The notes under the pieces: generated by a model | Databases searched by the model: none | What the model was told of the DNA's origin: nothing | What the model saw: the letters and a program-made list of their open reading frames with translations, nothing else | NCBI RefSeq assembly: GCF_042945595.1 | Contig: NZ_CP168493.1 | Span: forward strand, 248,001 to 312,000 | Origin: Psychrobacillus sp042945595 | GTDB taxonomy: Bacteria; Bacillota; Bacilli; Bacillales_A; Planococcaceae | Length of the DNA stretch: 64,000 nucleotides | Reading direction: 5' to 3' | In this document: piece after piece, positions 35,628 to 45,606 of the stretch | Position numbering within the stretch: position 1 is the first letter of the stretch | Layout: the number at the start of each line of letters is the position of its first letter | Program-made: the position numbers and the translations under genes

Positions 35628-37055
35628 TTGAGTACTGCCAAACCATTAAAGATAGAAGAAAGCACTGAAAAGAAAAAAAAGAAAAAAGGCGGGTTAAGTG
35701 CCTATGTTTTGATGTTTTTAATCATTACCGTTATTACTCTATTAACCTATGTAATTCCTGCTGGCCAATACGAGAGACATGAGGAAAATGGCAGAACCAT
35801 CATTGACCCTACAAAATTTGAATTCGTAGAAAAAACGCCTGTAGGATTATTAGACATGTTTAATTCTTTTCACCAAGGTATGGTAAACGGCGCTCCGATT
35901 ATCCTATTTGTTTTACTATTTGGCGGTGCACTTGGGATTATGCAAGCTACAGGTTCCATTGATGCTTTAATTAAATTTACTGTGCAAAAATTTGGTGCAA
36001 GAAAAAAAATGATTATTCCAGTTATGGTGTTACTTTTTTCATTACTTGGTACTCTAATTGGATCGGCTGAAGACTCCTTGGTCTATATTGCCATCATTGC
36101 TCCGATGGCTATTGCATTAGGTTTTGATGCGTTAACAGGTATGGCAATTGTTTTTCTAGGGATGCTAGGCGCTGGATTTACATCAGGAATTACGAATCCT
36201 TTTACAATTGGTGTTGCCCAAACAGTAGCTGAACTTCCTATGTACTCAGGAATTGGTTTACGTATCGCGATTTACGTTGTTTTTTATATTTTGTCAGTTG
36301 TCTACATTTGGAGACATGTTAATAAGATAGAAAAAAATCCGGAATTAGCCGAGTACGGAAAGTTCAACATAAACGAAAGCATTAAGTTTGAAAATAATTA
36401 CAAGTTGAGTAAAAGGCATGCGATTTCTCTTTTAGTCTTTTTAGGCTGCTTTATTGCCCTTATCTATGGTGTTATTAGTCTTGAATGGTATATCAGTGAA
36501 ATCGTAGGAGTTTTCTTACTAGGTGCCATTGTTATGGCGCTTATTGGAAAACTTTCTGGAAATGAAATTACAGATGCATTTTTAAAAGGTTGTTCTGAGA
36601 TGATTCCAGGTGCCATGATAATTGGTGTTGCGAATACAATCCTTGTTGTTCTTAAATCCGGCCAATTATTAGACACCATATTACATACTGCCTCTGGTTT
36701 ACTTGACGGCCTACCGCCTAGCGTTACAGCCGTAGGAATGGCGGTTGTTAATTTCTTCATCCATTTCCTTGTTCCATCTGGAAGCGGACATGCATCCTTA
36801 GTTATGCCTATTATGGCACCGTTAGCAGATTTAGTCGGTGTAACGAGACAAACAGCTGCGTTTGCTACTGTAATGGGTGGTGGAGTTTCTAATTTAATTA
36901 TTCCTACAGGTGGGGTGCTACTCGCAGCTCTTGGAATGATGGGTATTCCTTATTCCAAATGGGCAAAATGGATATTGCCATATGTTCTTATTCAGGTTGT
37001 GGTTGTTGTAATCTTTTTGATCATTGCTCAAGCTATTAATTATGGTCCGTTTTAA
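35628..37055 (+). CDS. YfcC/DcuC-family membrane transporter
   Basis: 475 residues from TTG 35628 (AAAGGAG 8 nt upstream; a GTG 9 nt earlier overlaps the ribosome binding site). A Lys-rich cytosolic N-terminus is followed by about 12 hydrophobic helices. GSAEDSLVYIAIIAPMAIAL and GFTSGITNPFTIGVAQTV are typical of the C4-dicarboxylate anaerobic carrier-like YfcC family, which also contains basic amino acid and peptide transporters. Pairing with an M20 amidohydrolase suggests import of an N-acyl or amide substrate, as with AbgT/AbgB. Substrate unknown. Confidence 0.85.
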   Translation: MSTAKPLKIEESTEKKKKKKGGLSAYVLMFLIITVITLLTYVIPAGQYERHEENGRTIIDPTKFEFVEKTPVGLLDMFNSFHQGMVNGAPIILFVLLFGGALGIMQATGSIDALIKFTVQKFGARKKMIIPVMVLLFSLLGTLIGSAEDSLVYIAIIAPMAIALGFDALTGMAIVFLGMLGAGFTSGITNPFTIGVAQTVAELPMYSGIGLRIAIYVVFYILSVVYIWRHVNKIEKNPELAEYGKFNINESIKFENNYKLSKRHAISLLVFLGCFIALIYGVISLEWYISEIVGVFLLGAIVMALIGKLSGNEITDAFLKGCSEMIPGAMIIGVANTILVVLKSGQLLDTILHTASGLLDGLPPSVTAVGMAVVNFFIHFLVPSGSGHASLVMPIMAPLADLVGVTRQTAAFATVMGGGVSNLIIPTGGVLLAALGMMGIPYSKWAKWILPYVLIQVVVVVIFLIIAQAINYGPF

Positions 37056-37121
37056 TAATAGGTAAGAGACTTCTTGTGAATGAAGTTAAATAAATAATAA
37101 TTTTCTAATGAGGTGAATGAA

Positions 37122-38534
37122 TTGGATTATCGTGATGCTCTATCAAAAATTATTGAAGAGAAACGTCAAAAATTGATTTCTGTGAGTGATCAAATTTGGG
37201 ATTATGCTGAAACAGGCTTCGAAGAATTTCAATCAGCAGAATTATTATGTAAAACTTTAGAAGAAGAAGGTTTTACAGTTGAAAAAGGTGTAGGAAATAT
37301 CGATACCGCCTTTATAGGCAGCTTTGGGACAGGTAAACCGATTATTGCTATATTAGGTGAATTTGATGCCTTGACTGGTCTAAGCCAAGTTGGTGGAGAA
37401 ACTGAGTATAATCCAGTAATAACAAATGGCAATGGGCATGGCTGTGGACATAATTTACTTGGTACAGGTGCATTAGCAGCTGCAATTGCGATCCGTTATT
37501 ACTTAGAAGAAAACAACCTAGAAGGAACGGTTCGATACTACGGATGTCCCGGAGAAGAAATTGGAAGCGGAAAAACCTTTATGGTAAGAGAGGGCCTATT
37601 TGATGATGTAGATTTTGCCGTATGCTGGCACCCATGGTCTCGAAATGCCGTTTGGTCCATGTCATCTCTTGCTTGTTATGAAGTTTCCTATAGATTCAGA
37701 GGAAAAAGTGCTCATGCCGCTGCTAGTCCATATCTTGGAAGAAGCGCGCTTGATGCAGTTGAACTAATGAATGTGGGTGTAAACTATTTACGGGAACATA
37801 TTATTCCTGAAGCAAGGGTTCATTACGCCATAACCAATTCAGGCGGATTTTCACCAAATGTCGTTCAAGAAAAGGCAGATGTATTATATTTTATTCGTGC
37901 ACCACGTGTATCTCAAACAGAAGAAATCTATCAACGTATTTGCGATGTTGCAAGAGGCGCTGCTCTTATGACCGGAACACAATTAGAAATAGAATTTGCT
38001 TCTGCTGCCGCTGATATATTGCCAAATAATACATTAGAAAAAGTCATGCATGATAATTTTGTCGCTTTAGGCGTTCCTCAGTATGATGAAAAGGAAGTCC
38101 AATTTGCGAAAGCTATTCGAGCAACTTTATCTGAGGCAGATAAGAGAGAAGATATTAAGGCCAATAAACAACTAGAAGGAAAAGATTTAGCAGACGTCAT
38201 TGATCCATTTATTCCGTCAAATGGGATGTTGCCAGGTACAACCGATGTCGGCGACGTGAGTTGGATTGTCCCTACCGTACAATGTTTGGTAGCGTGTGAA
38301 CCAGTCGGAACACCGCTTCATACTTGGCAGGTGGTTTCAACTGGAAAAACCTCAGTTGCTCATAAAGGAATGCTTCATGCTGGTAAAGTCATGGCAGCAA
38401 CTGCAATTGAAGCCCTTCTTAACCCTGATGTCCTTGAAAAAGCGAAGGTAGAATTAATTGAGCAGCGAAATGGTGAAGACTATGTATCACCCATTCCGCC
38501 TGAAGTTATGAAGTATAAACTTCAGACAGTGTAA
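37122..38534 (+). CDS. M20 family amidohydrolase (AbgB-like)
   Basis: 470 residues from TTG 37122, with GAGGTG 8 nt upstream. M20 metallopeptidase: the first zinc ligands in GNGHGCGHNLLG (about 105), Glu pair in CPGEEIGSGK (about 147), CWHPW and a dimerisation domain (about 185-300), with GTTDVGDVSW near the end. Closest in layout to AbgB, the p-aminobenzoyl-glutamate hydrolase subunit, which acts on N-acyl amino acids. Lies 66 nt after the transporter stop, likely one operon. Confidence 0.87.
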   Translation: MDYRDALSKIIEEKRQKLISVSDQIWDYAETGFEEFQSAELLCKTLEEEGFTVEKGVGNIDTAFIGSFGTGKPIIAILGEFDALTGLSQVGGETEYNPVITNGNGHGCGHNLLGTGALAAAIAIRYYLEENNLEGTVRYYGCPGEEIGSGKTFMVREGLFDDVDFAVCWHPWSRNAVWSMSSLACYEVSYRFRGKSAHAAASPYLGRSALDAVELMNVGVNYLREHIIPEARVHYAITNSGGFSPNVVQEKADVLYFIRAPRVSQTEEIYQRICDVARGAALMTGTQLEIEFASAAADILPNNTLEKVMHDNFVALGVPQYDEKEVQFAKAIRATLSEADKREDIKANKQLEGKDLADVIDPFIPSNGMLPGTTDVGDVSWIVPTVQCLVACEPVGTPLHTWQVVSTGKTSVAHKGMLHAGKVMAATAIEALLNPDVLEKAKVELIEQRNGEDYVSPIPPEVMKYKLQTV

Positions 38535-38573
38535 AAGAGATGGAATAGGCTTTTATATCCTATTGCATTATGC

Positions 38574-38607
38574 GTACACCACTTGATGATAAGTGGTGTA
38601 TTTTTTT
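38574..38607 (+). terminator. Terminator after the transporter-amidohydrolase operon
   Basis: TACACCACTT pairs with AAGTGGTGTA, then seven T. Confidence 0.85.
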
Positions 38608-38742
38608 GGTTTACCCTGTATATCTATCGATAGATAGTTCATATTTTTAGTTCAGGGTACCTTTCAATGTTGCCTAACCACTCTGGATTTCAATATTATT
38701 AATCCACTTGATGCGATATCTAATAAGCAATAACGATATTTA

Positions 38743-38806
38743 ATGAATGGAGGAATATATATGTATAGCTTCAAGAACGATTACAGTGAGGGAGCACATC
38801 CTAGAA
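38743..38806 (+). pseudogene. Truncated 5' end of a threonine aldolase gene
   Basis: From the ribosome binding site (AATGGAGGAATATAT) through codon 15 (MYSFKNDYSEGAHPR) this matches the intact gene at 51487-51550, then homology stops abruptly. The open frame running on to 38973 is unrelated downstream sequence, including a hairpin (AAAGCCGAGG/CCTCGGCTTT around 38855-38890). The rest of 38607-39142 shows no gene. Confidence 0.7.
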
Positions 38807-39142
38807 TGGGGAGAAACGGACAAACATCAGCCACAGGATTACCGAAAAGAAAAAAAGCCGAGGAATGTGACACGGTCACTTCCCTCGGCTTTCGTTCTCT
38901 CGTTAAAGGTGTAGGGGATGTGCAGTTCAAACCCGGGGGAGGGGTTAACCCTTTCCAAATTCCTTCGATCTAGTGTATTAAAATGAGATACCTACTCGAA
39001 AAGAATGGATTGTCATTTTTACAAAAATGGTGACAGTTCCCAAAAATATCTTATAATTTCGTGTATTACACTTACTATTAATAACTTAATCATCAAGACG
39101 ATAGAAATCTTGTGACAACACTAAACAGTTAGGAATGGTTAT

Positions 39143-40120
39143 ATGCGCAAACATTTTATCATTTGTATAATATTGATCTTTGCATCAGTACTATCTGCAT
39201 GTTCTAATGATAATGAAAACCCAGATACCCCAAAAATTAAGATAGGAATAATGCTTTCCGAAGCGGGATTAGGAGATCAGTCTTTTTCTGATTTAGGATT
39301 TACTGGACTTGAAAAAGCTAGAGACGAATTAAATATTTCTTTCGATTACCGAGAAATTAAAGATACCAAAACCTATGAAGAAGGACTAGAACAGCTTGTA
39401 GCGGAAAAAAATGATCTAATAATTGGGTTAGGTTTTGCTATACATGATGCACTTGAAGCGGTTGCAAAAAAATATCCAAATAGTACTTTCTTGCTAATCG
39501 ATGCTAAGTCGGAATTACCAAACGTCATTAATGTAACGTTCAAGGAAGACGAGGCATCCTATTTAATAGGAGCAATAGCAGGCATGAAAACTAGTAGTAA
39601 TGTCGTTGGATTCGTTGGTGGAATAGACAACCCGATTATCAAAAAGTTTGAAACTGGTTTTATAAAAGGTGTAAAAGAAGTTAATCCAGAAGCGCAAGTA
39701 CTTTCTAAGTATGCAGGAAGCTTCGGTGACGAAAAATTAGGTGAAAGTATAGCGAATGAGATGATTTTATCTAAAGTAGATTTTATCTATCCGGCTGCAG
39801 GATATACTGGAGTAGGTGCCATACTAGAATCGCAACGAGCTGGAATATATTCATTTGGTGTAGATAGCGATCAGTTTTATTTAGCCGAAAAAGCAGTAGT
39901 TTCTTCTATGTTAAAACAAGTCGATGTTGCTATATTTAATGCCGTAAAAGAATGGGCTGAAACAGGAAAGATTTCAAAAAAGGATTATGAATTAGGTATA
40001 AAAGAAGCTGGTGTAGATATAGCTCCTATACGCATTATTGAACTTTCGTCAGCGGAAAAAAACAAACTCGAAAAGCTAAAAGAAGATATTTCAAATGGAT
40101 CCATTACTGTAAATGAGTAG
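39143..40120 (+). CDS. BMP-family (PnrA-like) substrate-binding lipoprotein
   Basis: 325 residues. Signal peptide with lipobox LSAC (Cys near 20). The mature protein is a type 1 periplasmic-binding fold of the BMP family: GIMLSEAGLGDQSFSD at the start, VVGFVGGIDNPIIKKFETG in the middle, IYSFGVDSDQF late. BMP proteins bind nucleosides or other small ligands. No ABC permease follows; the next gene, 19 nt on, is a chemoreceptor, so this lipoprotein may present ligand to that receptor. Confidence 0.85.
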   Translation: MRKHFIICIILIFASVLSACSNDNENPDTPKIKIGIMLSEAGLGDQSFSDLGFTGLEKARDELNISFDYREIKDTKTYEEGLEQLVAEKNDLIIGLGFAIHDALEAVAKKYPNSTFLLIDAKSELPNVINVTFKEDEASYLIGAIAGMKTSSNVVGFVGGIDNPIIKKFETGFIKGVKEVNPEAQVLSKYAGSFGDEKLGESIANEMILSKVDFIYPAAGYTGVGAILESQRAGIYSFGVDSDQFYLAEKAVVSSMLKQVDVAIFNAVKEWAETGKISKKDYELGIKEAGVDIAPIRIIELSSAEKNKLEKLKEDISNGSITVNE

Positions 40121-40139
40121 GAAGTGAGATGATAGACAA

Positions 40140-41789
40140 ATGAAACTTAAACAAAAGATATTAATGATTTCGATTATCCCTTTATTGTTATCTGCCTGTA
40201 TTATTGGCTACAATATTATTCAGTTATCAGCTTTAAAATCTTCAACTGAAGAGATTGTCCAATCTTTAGTTACAGTAGAAGAACTAAATAGTTCATCAAA
40301 AAGCCTTCAAAAATCTTTAAATGCTTACTCATTAAATCTTTCGGAAAGCAATAAAAACGACATCGAGGTAGATTTAGCATCTATTAAGTCTATTTACGAT
40401 CAATTATCGCCTTCCTTAACAGGTAATGATCAAAAAGAATTATCTAAACAAATCTCACATAAATACGAAGAAATATTAAATGAATCTAATAGTGCAATAA
40501 AAGATCAAAATGAATCTGAAATTAAGCGTCAGTCTCTACGAACTAAAGGTTTAACTAACGACGTTATTGAGATGAAAAGAAATATCACGACACAATATGC
40601 GACTATGCAAGCAGATTTACAAACTAAGATCAATGGAATTGTATCTATTTCCATTATTTTAGACTTACTACTTTTAGTAGGAAGTATTATACTCGTTTTC
40701 TTCTTCACCAATCGGATTGTTCAACCAATAAGAAAAATCACAAAAAATGCAGAAGAAATTGCAAATGGAAACTTATTGGTAAGTCATGTAAAAGTACATA
40801 CGCGCGATGAAGTGGCTGCCTTACAAAATGCCTTTGGACAAATGACGATTAATTTAAGAGATGTTATTACACATGTTTCTGATAGCTCCAATCAAGTTGC
40901 GGCTTCAGCTGAAGAGTTGATGGCAAGTGCAGATGAAACGATGAAGGGTACTGAATTAATTTCTTCCTCCATTCAATTAGTATCAGAAGGAGCAGAATTA
41001 CAAACTTCTATGTCGGATAAGTCAGCACAATCAGCAGAAGAAAGCTCATATGCTATCTCTCAAATAGCGGAAAAAGCAGAATTAGCATTACAGCTAACCC
41101 ATTCGACAAATGAAAAGACTCAACAAGGTTCTAACTTTGTTAAAGATACTGTAGAGCAGATGAATCTAATAAATGAATCTGTAGAAAATACTGACCATGC
41201 ACTTGTCACTCTAAACGACCGTACGAAAGAAATAGTTCATGTATTAAAGTTAATCACAGACGTTGCAGAACAAACAAATTTACTAGCACTAAATGCAGCA
41301 ATAGAAGCTGCAAGAGCTGGAGAAGCTGGAAAAGGATTTGCAGTTGTAGCAGATGAAGTTAGAAAGCTTGCAGAACAAACTAGACATTCTGTTATAGGCA
41401 TTACAAGTATAGCTACAGAAATTGAAAGTGATACGAAAAAAACAGTTGCATCGATCAATGACGTAAAGGATCGTGTTCGCTCTGGACTAAATATTACTTA
41501 TGACACGCAAATCACATTTAATGATATTCTCGTAGCCGTAGAACAAGTAAAAGAGCAAGTAGGCAACATTTCAACTATTTCAAATGATATTAAAGTTAAA
41601 GTGACACAAGTATCTGTTAATGCAAAAGAAATGTCCACTGTTGCTAAGGTAACTTCAGATAGCTCCAATTCAGTAGGTGCCGCATCCGAGGAACAATTAG
41701 CATCAATGGAGGAAGTCACTGCGGCAGCTGTATCCTTAGCTAATCTAGCGGAAGAATTACAACATAGAGTATCCCGATTTACTATATAG
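40140..41789 (+). CDS. Methyl-accepting chemotaxis protein
   Basis: 549 residues. TM1 about 7-24, an extracellular helical domain of about 140 residues, TM2 about 166-187 (IILDLLLLVGSIILVFFF), HAMP about 188-242, and the signalling domain with the hairpin tip (TNLLALNAAIEAARAGEAGK, about 380-400). The external domain is a simple four-helix type without a known ligand pocket. Adjacent to the BMP lipoprotein, it may sense it bound to ligand. The MCP call is certain. Confidence 0.92.
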   Translation: MKLKQKILMISIIPLLLSACIIGYNIIQLSALKSSTEEIVQSLVTVEELNSSSKSLQKSLNAYSLNLSESNKNDIEVDLASIKSIYDQLSPSLTGNDQKELSKQISHKYEEILNESNSAIKDQNESEIKRQSLRTKGLTNDVIEMKRNITTQYATMQADLQTKINGIVSISIILDLLLLVGSIILVFFFTNRIVQPIRKITKNAEEIANGNLLVSHVKVHTRDEVAALQNAFGQMTINLRDVITHVSDSSNQVAASAEELMASADETMKGTELISSSIQLVSEGAELQTSMSDKSAQSAEESSYAISQIAEKAELALQLTHSTNEKTQQGSNFVKDTVEQMNLINESVENTDHALVTLNDRTKEIVHVLKLITDVAEQTNLLALNAAIEAARAGEAGKGFAVVADEVRKLAEQTRHSVIGITSIATEIESDTKKTVASINDVKDRVRSGLNITYDTQITFNDILVAVEQVKEQVGNISTISNDIKVKVTQVSVNAKEMSTVAKVTSDSSNSVGAASEEQLASMEEVTAAAVSLANLAEELQHRVSRFTI

Positions 41790-41914
41790 CTTGAAATAAT
41801 AATAATCATAAAGCATGTCACAAAAAACCTTTTCTGGTTAAATGATGAACATGCTTTTTTGTTTAATACCACCATGTTATAGATTAAATTATGCCCCTGC
41901 AACCCAATGAATAT

Positions 41915-42817
41915 TCACTTTGCTATTTCAAACAGATGAAACATCAATCCATATGGATCTGCAATCATCACGCTCTTTTCTGCGTACTTCTTCGTAATTA
42001 CACAATTATTTTCTATTAGAAGATTCATAGCCATTTCAAAATCCTCTACTGCAAATTCAAAAAATGTATTGTTTTCCGAGCTTTCATCAATGAAGAAGTT
42101 TGTACCACTCATTGAGAACTTCGTTTCCTTCTCCAAAGTTTGTTCCTTTTTCATTCCTAAAATATTCTCATAGAATTCAACGGCATTAGGATAATCGGTA
42201 ACACCTACTGCAATATTATTTGTTAATTGGAATAGGGAGTGACTGTTTATATTCTGTTTAGCAACGACATCATTTGAACCGGATGGCAGCAAATCGAATA
42301 GTGGCCAAGTCAAACAAAAATCGTCGCCAGGTCCAAATGGTGCTTGTGCAATTAGATAAATATTACCTTCGTTATCTTTACGGAAAGTGGACACGCCAGG
42401 ATGGTGATGCTTCCCACTTTGGAAGCCCATATCTTCTGTAAAAGTACTCTCTTTAGTTGAAATCATCGGAAACCGCCATTTTCGACTTGCAGCAAAATCC
42501 TCTTGCACTTCGGGTGTATCTGGAGAAGCTAAAACGAAGCCAGCTTTAGCAATTAAATGATGAAATACACCGTTAATACCATCCGCCCACATTGTACAGT
42601 AAGAACAACCTTTTCCCATATTATGAACAACAATTAGTTCATTCTTGTTGCCAAACAACTCTCGTAAGGTAGTGTGTTGATGAGTGGATGTAGTGAATTC
42701 ATAGTTATGAACAACTCTTTCTGGTACGGACATTCTTAGCTCCGTAAGTTTTTCCTTCTTCTCAAGAATTTCATTTTGAAGCGCTTCAATCTGGGACTTT
42801 AAATCGGACGATGACAT
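41915..42817 (-). CDS. DUF899-like thioredoxin-fold protein fused to a VOC domain
   Basis: 300 residues, AAGGAG about 10 nt before ATG. Residues 1-185 match the DUF899 thioredoxin-like family: coiled start (SQIEALQNEILEKKEKL), HNMGKGCSYCTMWADG with a CxxC, and DDFCLTWPLFDLLP. Residues about 190-300 form one VOC half-repeat pair (NIAVGVTDYPNAVEFYENIL ... SVMIADPYGLMFHLFEIAK). Fusions of this kind suggest a redox or electrophile-handling role. Monocistronic. Confidence 0.8.
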   Translation of the reverse strand: MSSSDLKSQIEALQNEILEKKEKLTELRMSVPERVVHNYEFTTSTHQHTTLRELFGNKNELIVVHNMGKGCSYCTMWADGINGVFHHLIAKAGFVLASPDTPEVQEDFAASRKWRFPMISTKESTFTEDMGFQSGKHHHPGVSTFRKDNEGNIYLIAQAPFGPGDDFCLTWPLFDLLPSGSNDVVAKQNINSHSLFQLTNNIAVGVTDYPNAVEFYENILGMKKEQTLEKETKFSMSGTNFFIDESSENNTFFEFAVEDFEMAMNLLIENNCVITKKYAEKSVMIADPYGLMFHLFEIAK

Positions 42818-43159
42818 ATGTGTTCAGCTCCTTTTCGTATACTATACTTATTCCATGACGCATACCCTTTTTCCTTCGTTGAAACGGTTTGGCTACTTCA
42901 AGAACAAGTGAAGAGAATTTGTTAGGTGCAATTCTGAAAAGTATCTAACGCAAAGATATTAAATAATCTGTTAGAGGAAAACCATTACGCTATACTATTC
43001 GAAAAATAGACTATAATTGCATGTAGAATAGAAGTAACCAGCTCAAATCTTGGTTGACTTCTTTTTTGTATGCAGTTGACCTAGGTCGAATAGTTATGAT
43101 TACTATAATTTATAGATACTATCCGCTAATCTCAAATAAAATAAAGAATTAATAGACTA

Positions 43160-43188
43160 TTGACACTAGTTAATTATTGATCTATTAT
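43160..43188 (+). promoter_or_regulatory. Sigma-A promoter of the GntR/ECF operon
   Basis: TTGACA (43160-43165) and TATTAT (43183-43188) with exactly 17 nt between. The predicted transcription start falls before the TTG start of the regulator. The preceding 42818-43159 shows no gene. Confidence 0.7.
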
Positions 43189-43243
43189 TAACTTGTACAC
43201 ATAAGTGGTCAACTACTACAGTATGACTAAAGGAGGATTAGAA

Positions 43244-43960
43244 TTGCTAGATAAGAATGATTTTACTCCTTTGTATATTCAACTATATCGTCAATTGAGG
43301 TTGAAGATAGTAAATGGGGAGTACAAACAAGGGGAAGCGATTCCATCTGAAACCGAGATGATGAAGTTGTTTGATACGACTCGAGGTACGATTCGAAAAG
43401 CGCTGTCTTTGTTAGTAAATGAGGGGCTAGTCCATCAAGTTCGTGGGAAAGGTACTTTCGTTCGACTAAGTCCACTTCAGTACAGCATTACCAATTTTGG
43501 TGGCTTTACGGATTATTTGAAAAACCGTAATGAGTTAGCCGTTTCAAAAGTATTAGAACAAAGCAGGATCACAATTGATGGTGAAGAATACTATCAGTTG
43601 ACGCGAGCTCGAGGTGTGAAGAAAGAAGATTCCGTTAGCTACTTAATGATTGATACCTCGTTGCTTCCAGTGAGTTTATTTCCAGACTTAGACAAAAACA
43701 ATTTTGAAAATGAATCGCTTTACAAAATACTGCGTGATCAGTATCGAGTTAAACCAACGCGTTCGGAAATCTCTTTGTCACCAGTTTTAATAGATGACCA
43801 AATGAGAAATATTCTAGAGTTAAAAAATGAAGAAGTGGCATTACTGAAAGCGGAAGGAAATATATACGATCAAAACAATAGAAAAATAGAAAAAGTGAAA
43901 ATCGTTTATTCACCAACTATTGAGTTCAATATAATGACGAGTATTAACTCGTCAAAATAA
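43244..43960 (+). CDS. GntR/HutC-family transcriptional regulator
   Basis: 238 residues from TTG 43244, chosen for AAAGGAGG 7 nt upstream; a longer frame would begin within the promoter spacer-to-start region. N-terminal winged HTH (PLYIQLYRQLRLKIVNGEY, PSETEMMKLFDTTRGTIRKA, VRGKGTFV) and a C-terminal UTRA ligand-binding domain (about 85-235). HutC members sense sugars or amino-sugar-like metabolites. As first gene of the ECF/BtpA/PfkB operon it is its likely autoregulator. Confidence 0.9.
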   Translation: MLDKNDFTPLYIQLYRQLRLKIVNGEYKQGEAIPSETEMMKLFDTTRGTIRKALSLLVNEGLVHQVRGKGTFVRLSPLQYSITNFGGFTDYLKNRNELAVSKVLEQSRITIDGEEYYQLTRARGVKKEDSVSYLMIDTSLLPVSLFPDLDKNNFENESLYKILRDQYRVKPTRSEISLSPVLIDDQMRNILELKNEEVALLKAEGNIYDQNNRKIEKVKIVYSPTIEFNIMTSINSSK

Positions 43961-44074
43961 ATGTTTTGATGTAGTTGGTGGAAGCGCATACATTTTGACG
44001 AGTGCTGTATCCGTGCTGTAAAGATTAAATATTTTTATTTAATTTCTATAAAAAAATTGAATGGGGGATGTCAT

Positions 44075-44683
44075 GTGAAAAAGATGAACAAGTTAACAAT
44101 TTTTTTAATTCCGATTGGGATTGCAGTAAATTTTATCGGAGGTCAAATCGCACTCTTATTAAAATTACCACTCTATCTGGACTCAATTGGAACGATTACA
44201 GTAGGTGCGCTTTGCGGTGGAATACCAGGAGCAATCGTTGGAGCAATCACAAACGTTAGTATTTCCGTTTCAAATCCTACAACCATTGCTTACATTTGGT
44301 TGAATATCGGTTTCGGTTTACTTGCTGGTTATTTATCTAAAAAAGGTGTATTTAAAAAACTATGGAAAACAGTTATTGCTGGTTTGGGCTTCGCCGTTAT
44401 TGGTGGTGGTGTTGGGTCAATGATTACTATATTACTATTTGATGGGTTAGGTGCTGGGACGACAGGTATGATTACCGGAATGCTAATGACACTGGGCTTA
44501 TCGGTTCAGGCAGGTGCATTTATTTCTGAGTTGTTTGCTGATTTACTTGATAAAATTCCGACATTAATTATTGTATTTTTCATTCTTAAAAGTATTCCAA
44601 TACGAACATTGGCCAAGCTTCCACTTGGACACGTTTTGATTGACAAGGATAAGTTGCAAGGTGGGGCTCGAAAAGTAGCCTGA
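44075..44683 (+). CDS. ECF transporter S (substrate-binding) component
   Basis: 202 residues from GTG 44075 with GGGGG 7 nt upstream. Six hydrophobic helices; the N-terminus LTIFLIPIGIAVNFIGGQIA and the Gly-rich GALCGGIPGAIVGAITNV fit the S-component fold. No vitamin riboswitch or biosynthetic neighbour identifies the ligand. Encoded with dedicated T and two A subunits, so a group I ECF system. Ligand is probably the substrate of the downstream kinase. Confidence 0.82.
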   Translation: MKKMNKLTIFLIPIGIAVNFIGGQIALLLKLPLYLDSIGTITVGALCGGIPGAIVGAITNVSISVSNPTTIAYIWLNIGFGLLAGYLSKKGVFKKLWKTVIAGLGFAVIGGGVGSMITILLFDGLGAGTTGMITGMLMTLGLSVQAGAFISELFADLLDKIPTLIIVFFILKSIPIRTLAKLPLGHVLIDKDKLQGGARKVA

Positions 44684-44820
44684 CAGTGAGTAGAACATTA
44701 TAGTGCATTCGCTTATCCCTGCATGTAGCTTATTTCTGCATGTGGGGAATTTTGTTATATCTACATTGGAATAGATTCGAATGTTGAGAGATTCCACGAT
44801 TTTGAAAAGGAGACATGGAA

Positions 44821-45606
44821 ATGGATTATGAATTTATCAATTCGTTTAAAAAGCCACAAGTACAAAATAATTGGTTTTTGGATCTTAATCCGCTAAGTAA
44901 GTTAAATATCATCCTCATTTTAGCGATTATTCCGATTGTCGCTAAGAGTTGGGTAGTCAGTGTGGCGGTCATCCTCTTTTATTTTATTCTCGCAACGGCG
45001 TCCAGTCGTATCAAACAGTTCTCAAAAGTCTATATTCGGCTTGGGCTTCTGATAGGTTCGTTACTCTTCATCATGAGGGCGATGTTCATACCTGGAGAAG
45101 ACGTACTGATGAAATTAGGCTTTCTCACGATTACTCAAGAAGGCGTGGACCACGGGTTGCAGTTTGCTACATTGGTTGTGGCAATTTGCGGAGCGCTTGT
45201 ATTTTATAGTGTTGCGACGCAAGCGAAAGACTTAATGCTTGCCCTAGAAAAAAAAGGTGTCCCTCCTACGGGTACCTATGTCATTCTATCTTCGCTCCAG
45301 TCCATTATTGACCTTGGAAGCATGTCGAAGCTAATTATGGAATCACAGAAAGCGAGGGGAATCGAGACGGAGGGAAAAGCCATTCATCGAATTAAAGCTT
45401 TTTTCCCAATACTAGGACCGTTGTTTTTAGGGGCTATCTCAAATTCAGAAGAAAAGGCCATTGCAATGGATGCAAGAGCATTTTATGCACCCGCAAAAAA
45501 TACGCATTTACGTGAATTACGGCTGGTTCCCACGTCTGAGAAAATGATTTTGCTAATCGTCAATTTTACTTTTATAGGATTTATCGTATGGAGGGTTGTT
45601 GGATGA
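44821..45606 (+). CDS. ECF transporter transmembrane protein EcfT
   Basis: 261 residues from ATG 44821 (AAGGAG 8 nt upstream; the ATG 6 nt earlier is too close). Several hydrophobic helices, and the cytosolic coupling region carries ARG motifs (SQKARGIETEG and AMDARAFYAP) that dock to the ATPases. It ends with ATGA, overlapping the next start by 4 nt. Confidence 0.88.
   Translation: MDYEFINSFKKPQVQNNWFLDLNPLSKLNIILILAIIPIVAKSWVVSVAVILFYFILATASSRIKQFSKVYIRLGLLIGSLLFIMRAMFIPGEDVLMKLGFLTITQEGVDHGLQFATLVVAICGALVFYSVATQAKDLMLALEKKGVPPTGTYVILSSLQSIIDLGSMSKLIMESQKARGIETEGKAIHRIKAFFPILGPLFLGAISNSEEKAIAMDARAFYAPAKNTHLRELRLVPTSEKMILLIVNFTFIGFIVWRVVG

Noticed and set aside
38743..38973. A 76-codon frame as an intact gene
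   Set aside because: Only its first 15 codons are of threonine aldolase origin; the rest crosses a hairpin and unrelated sequence.
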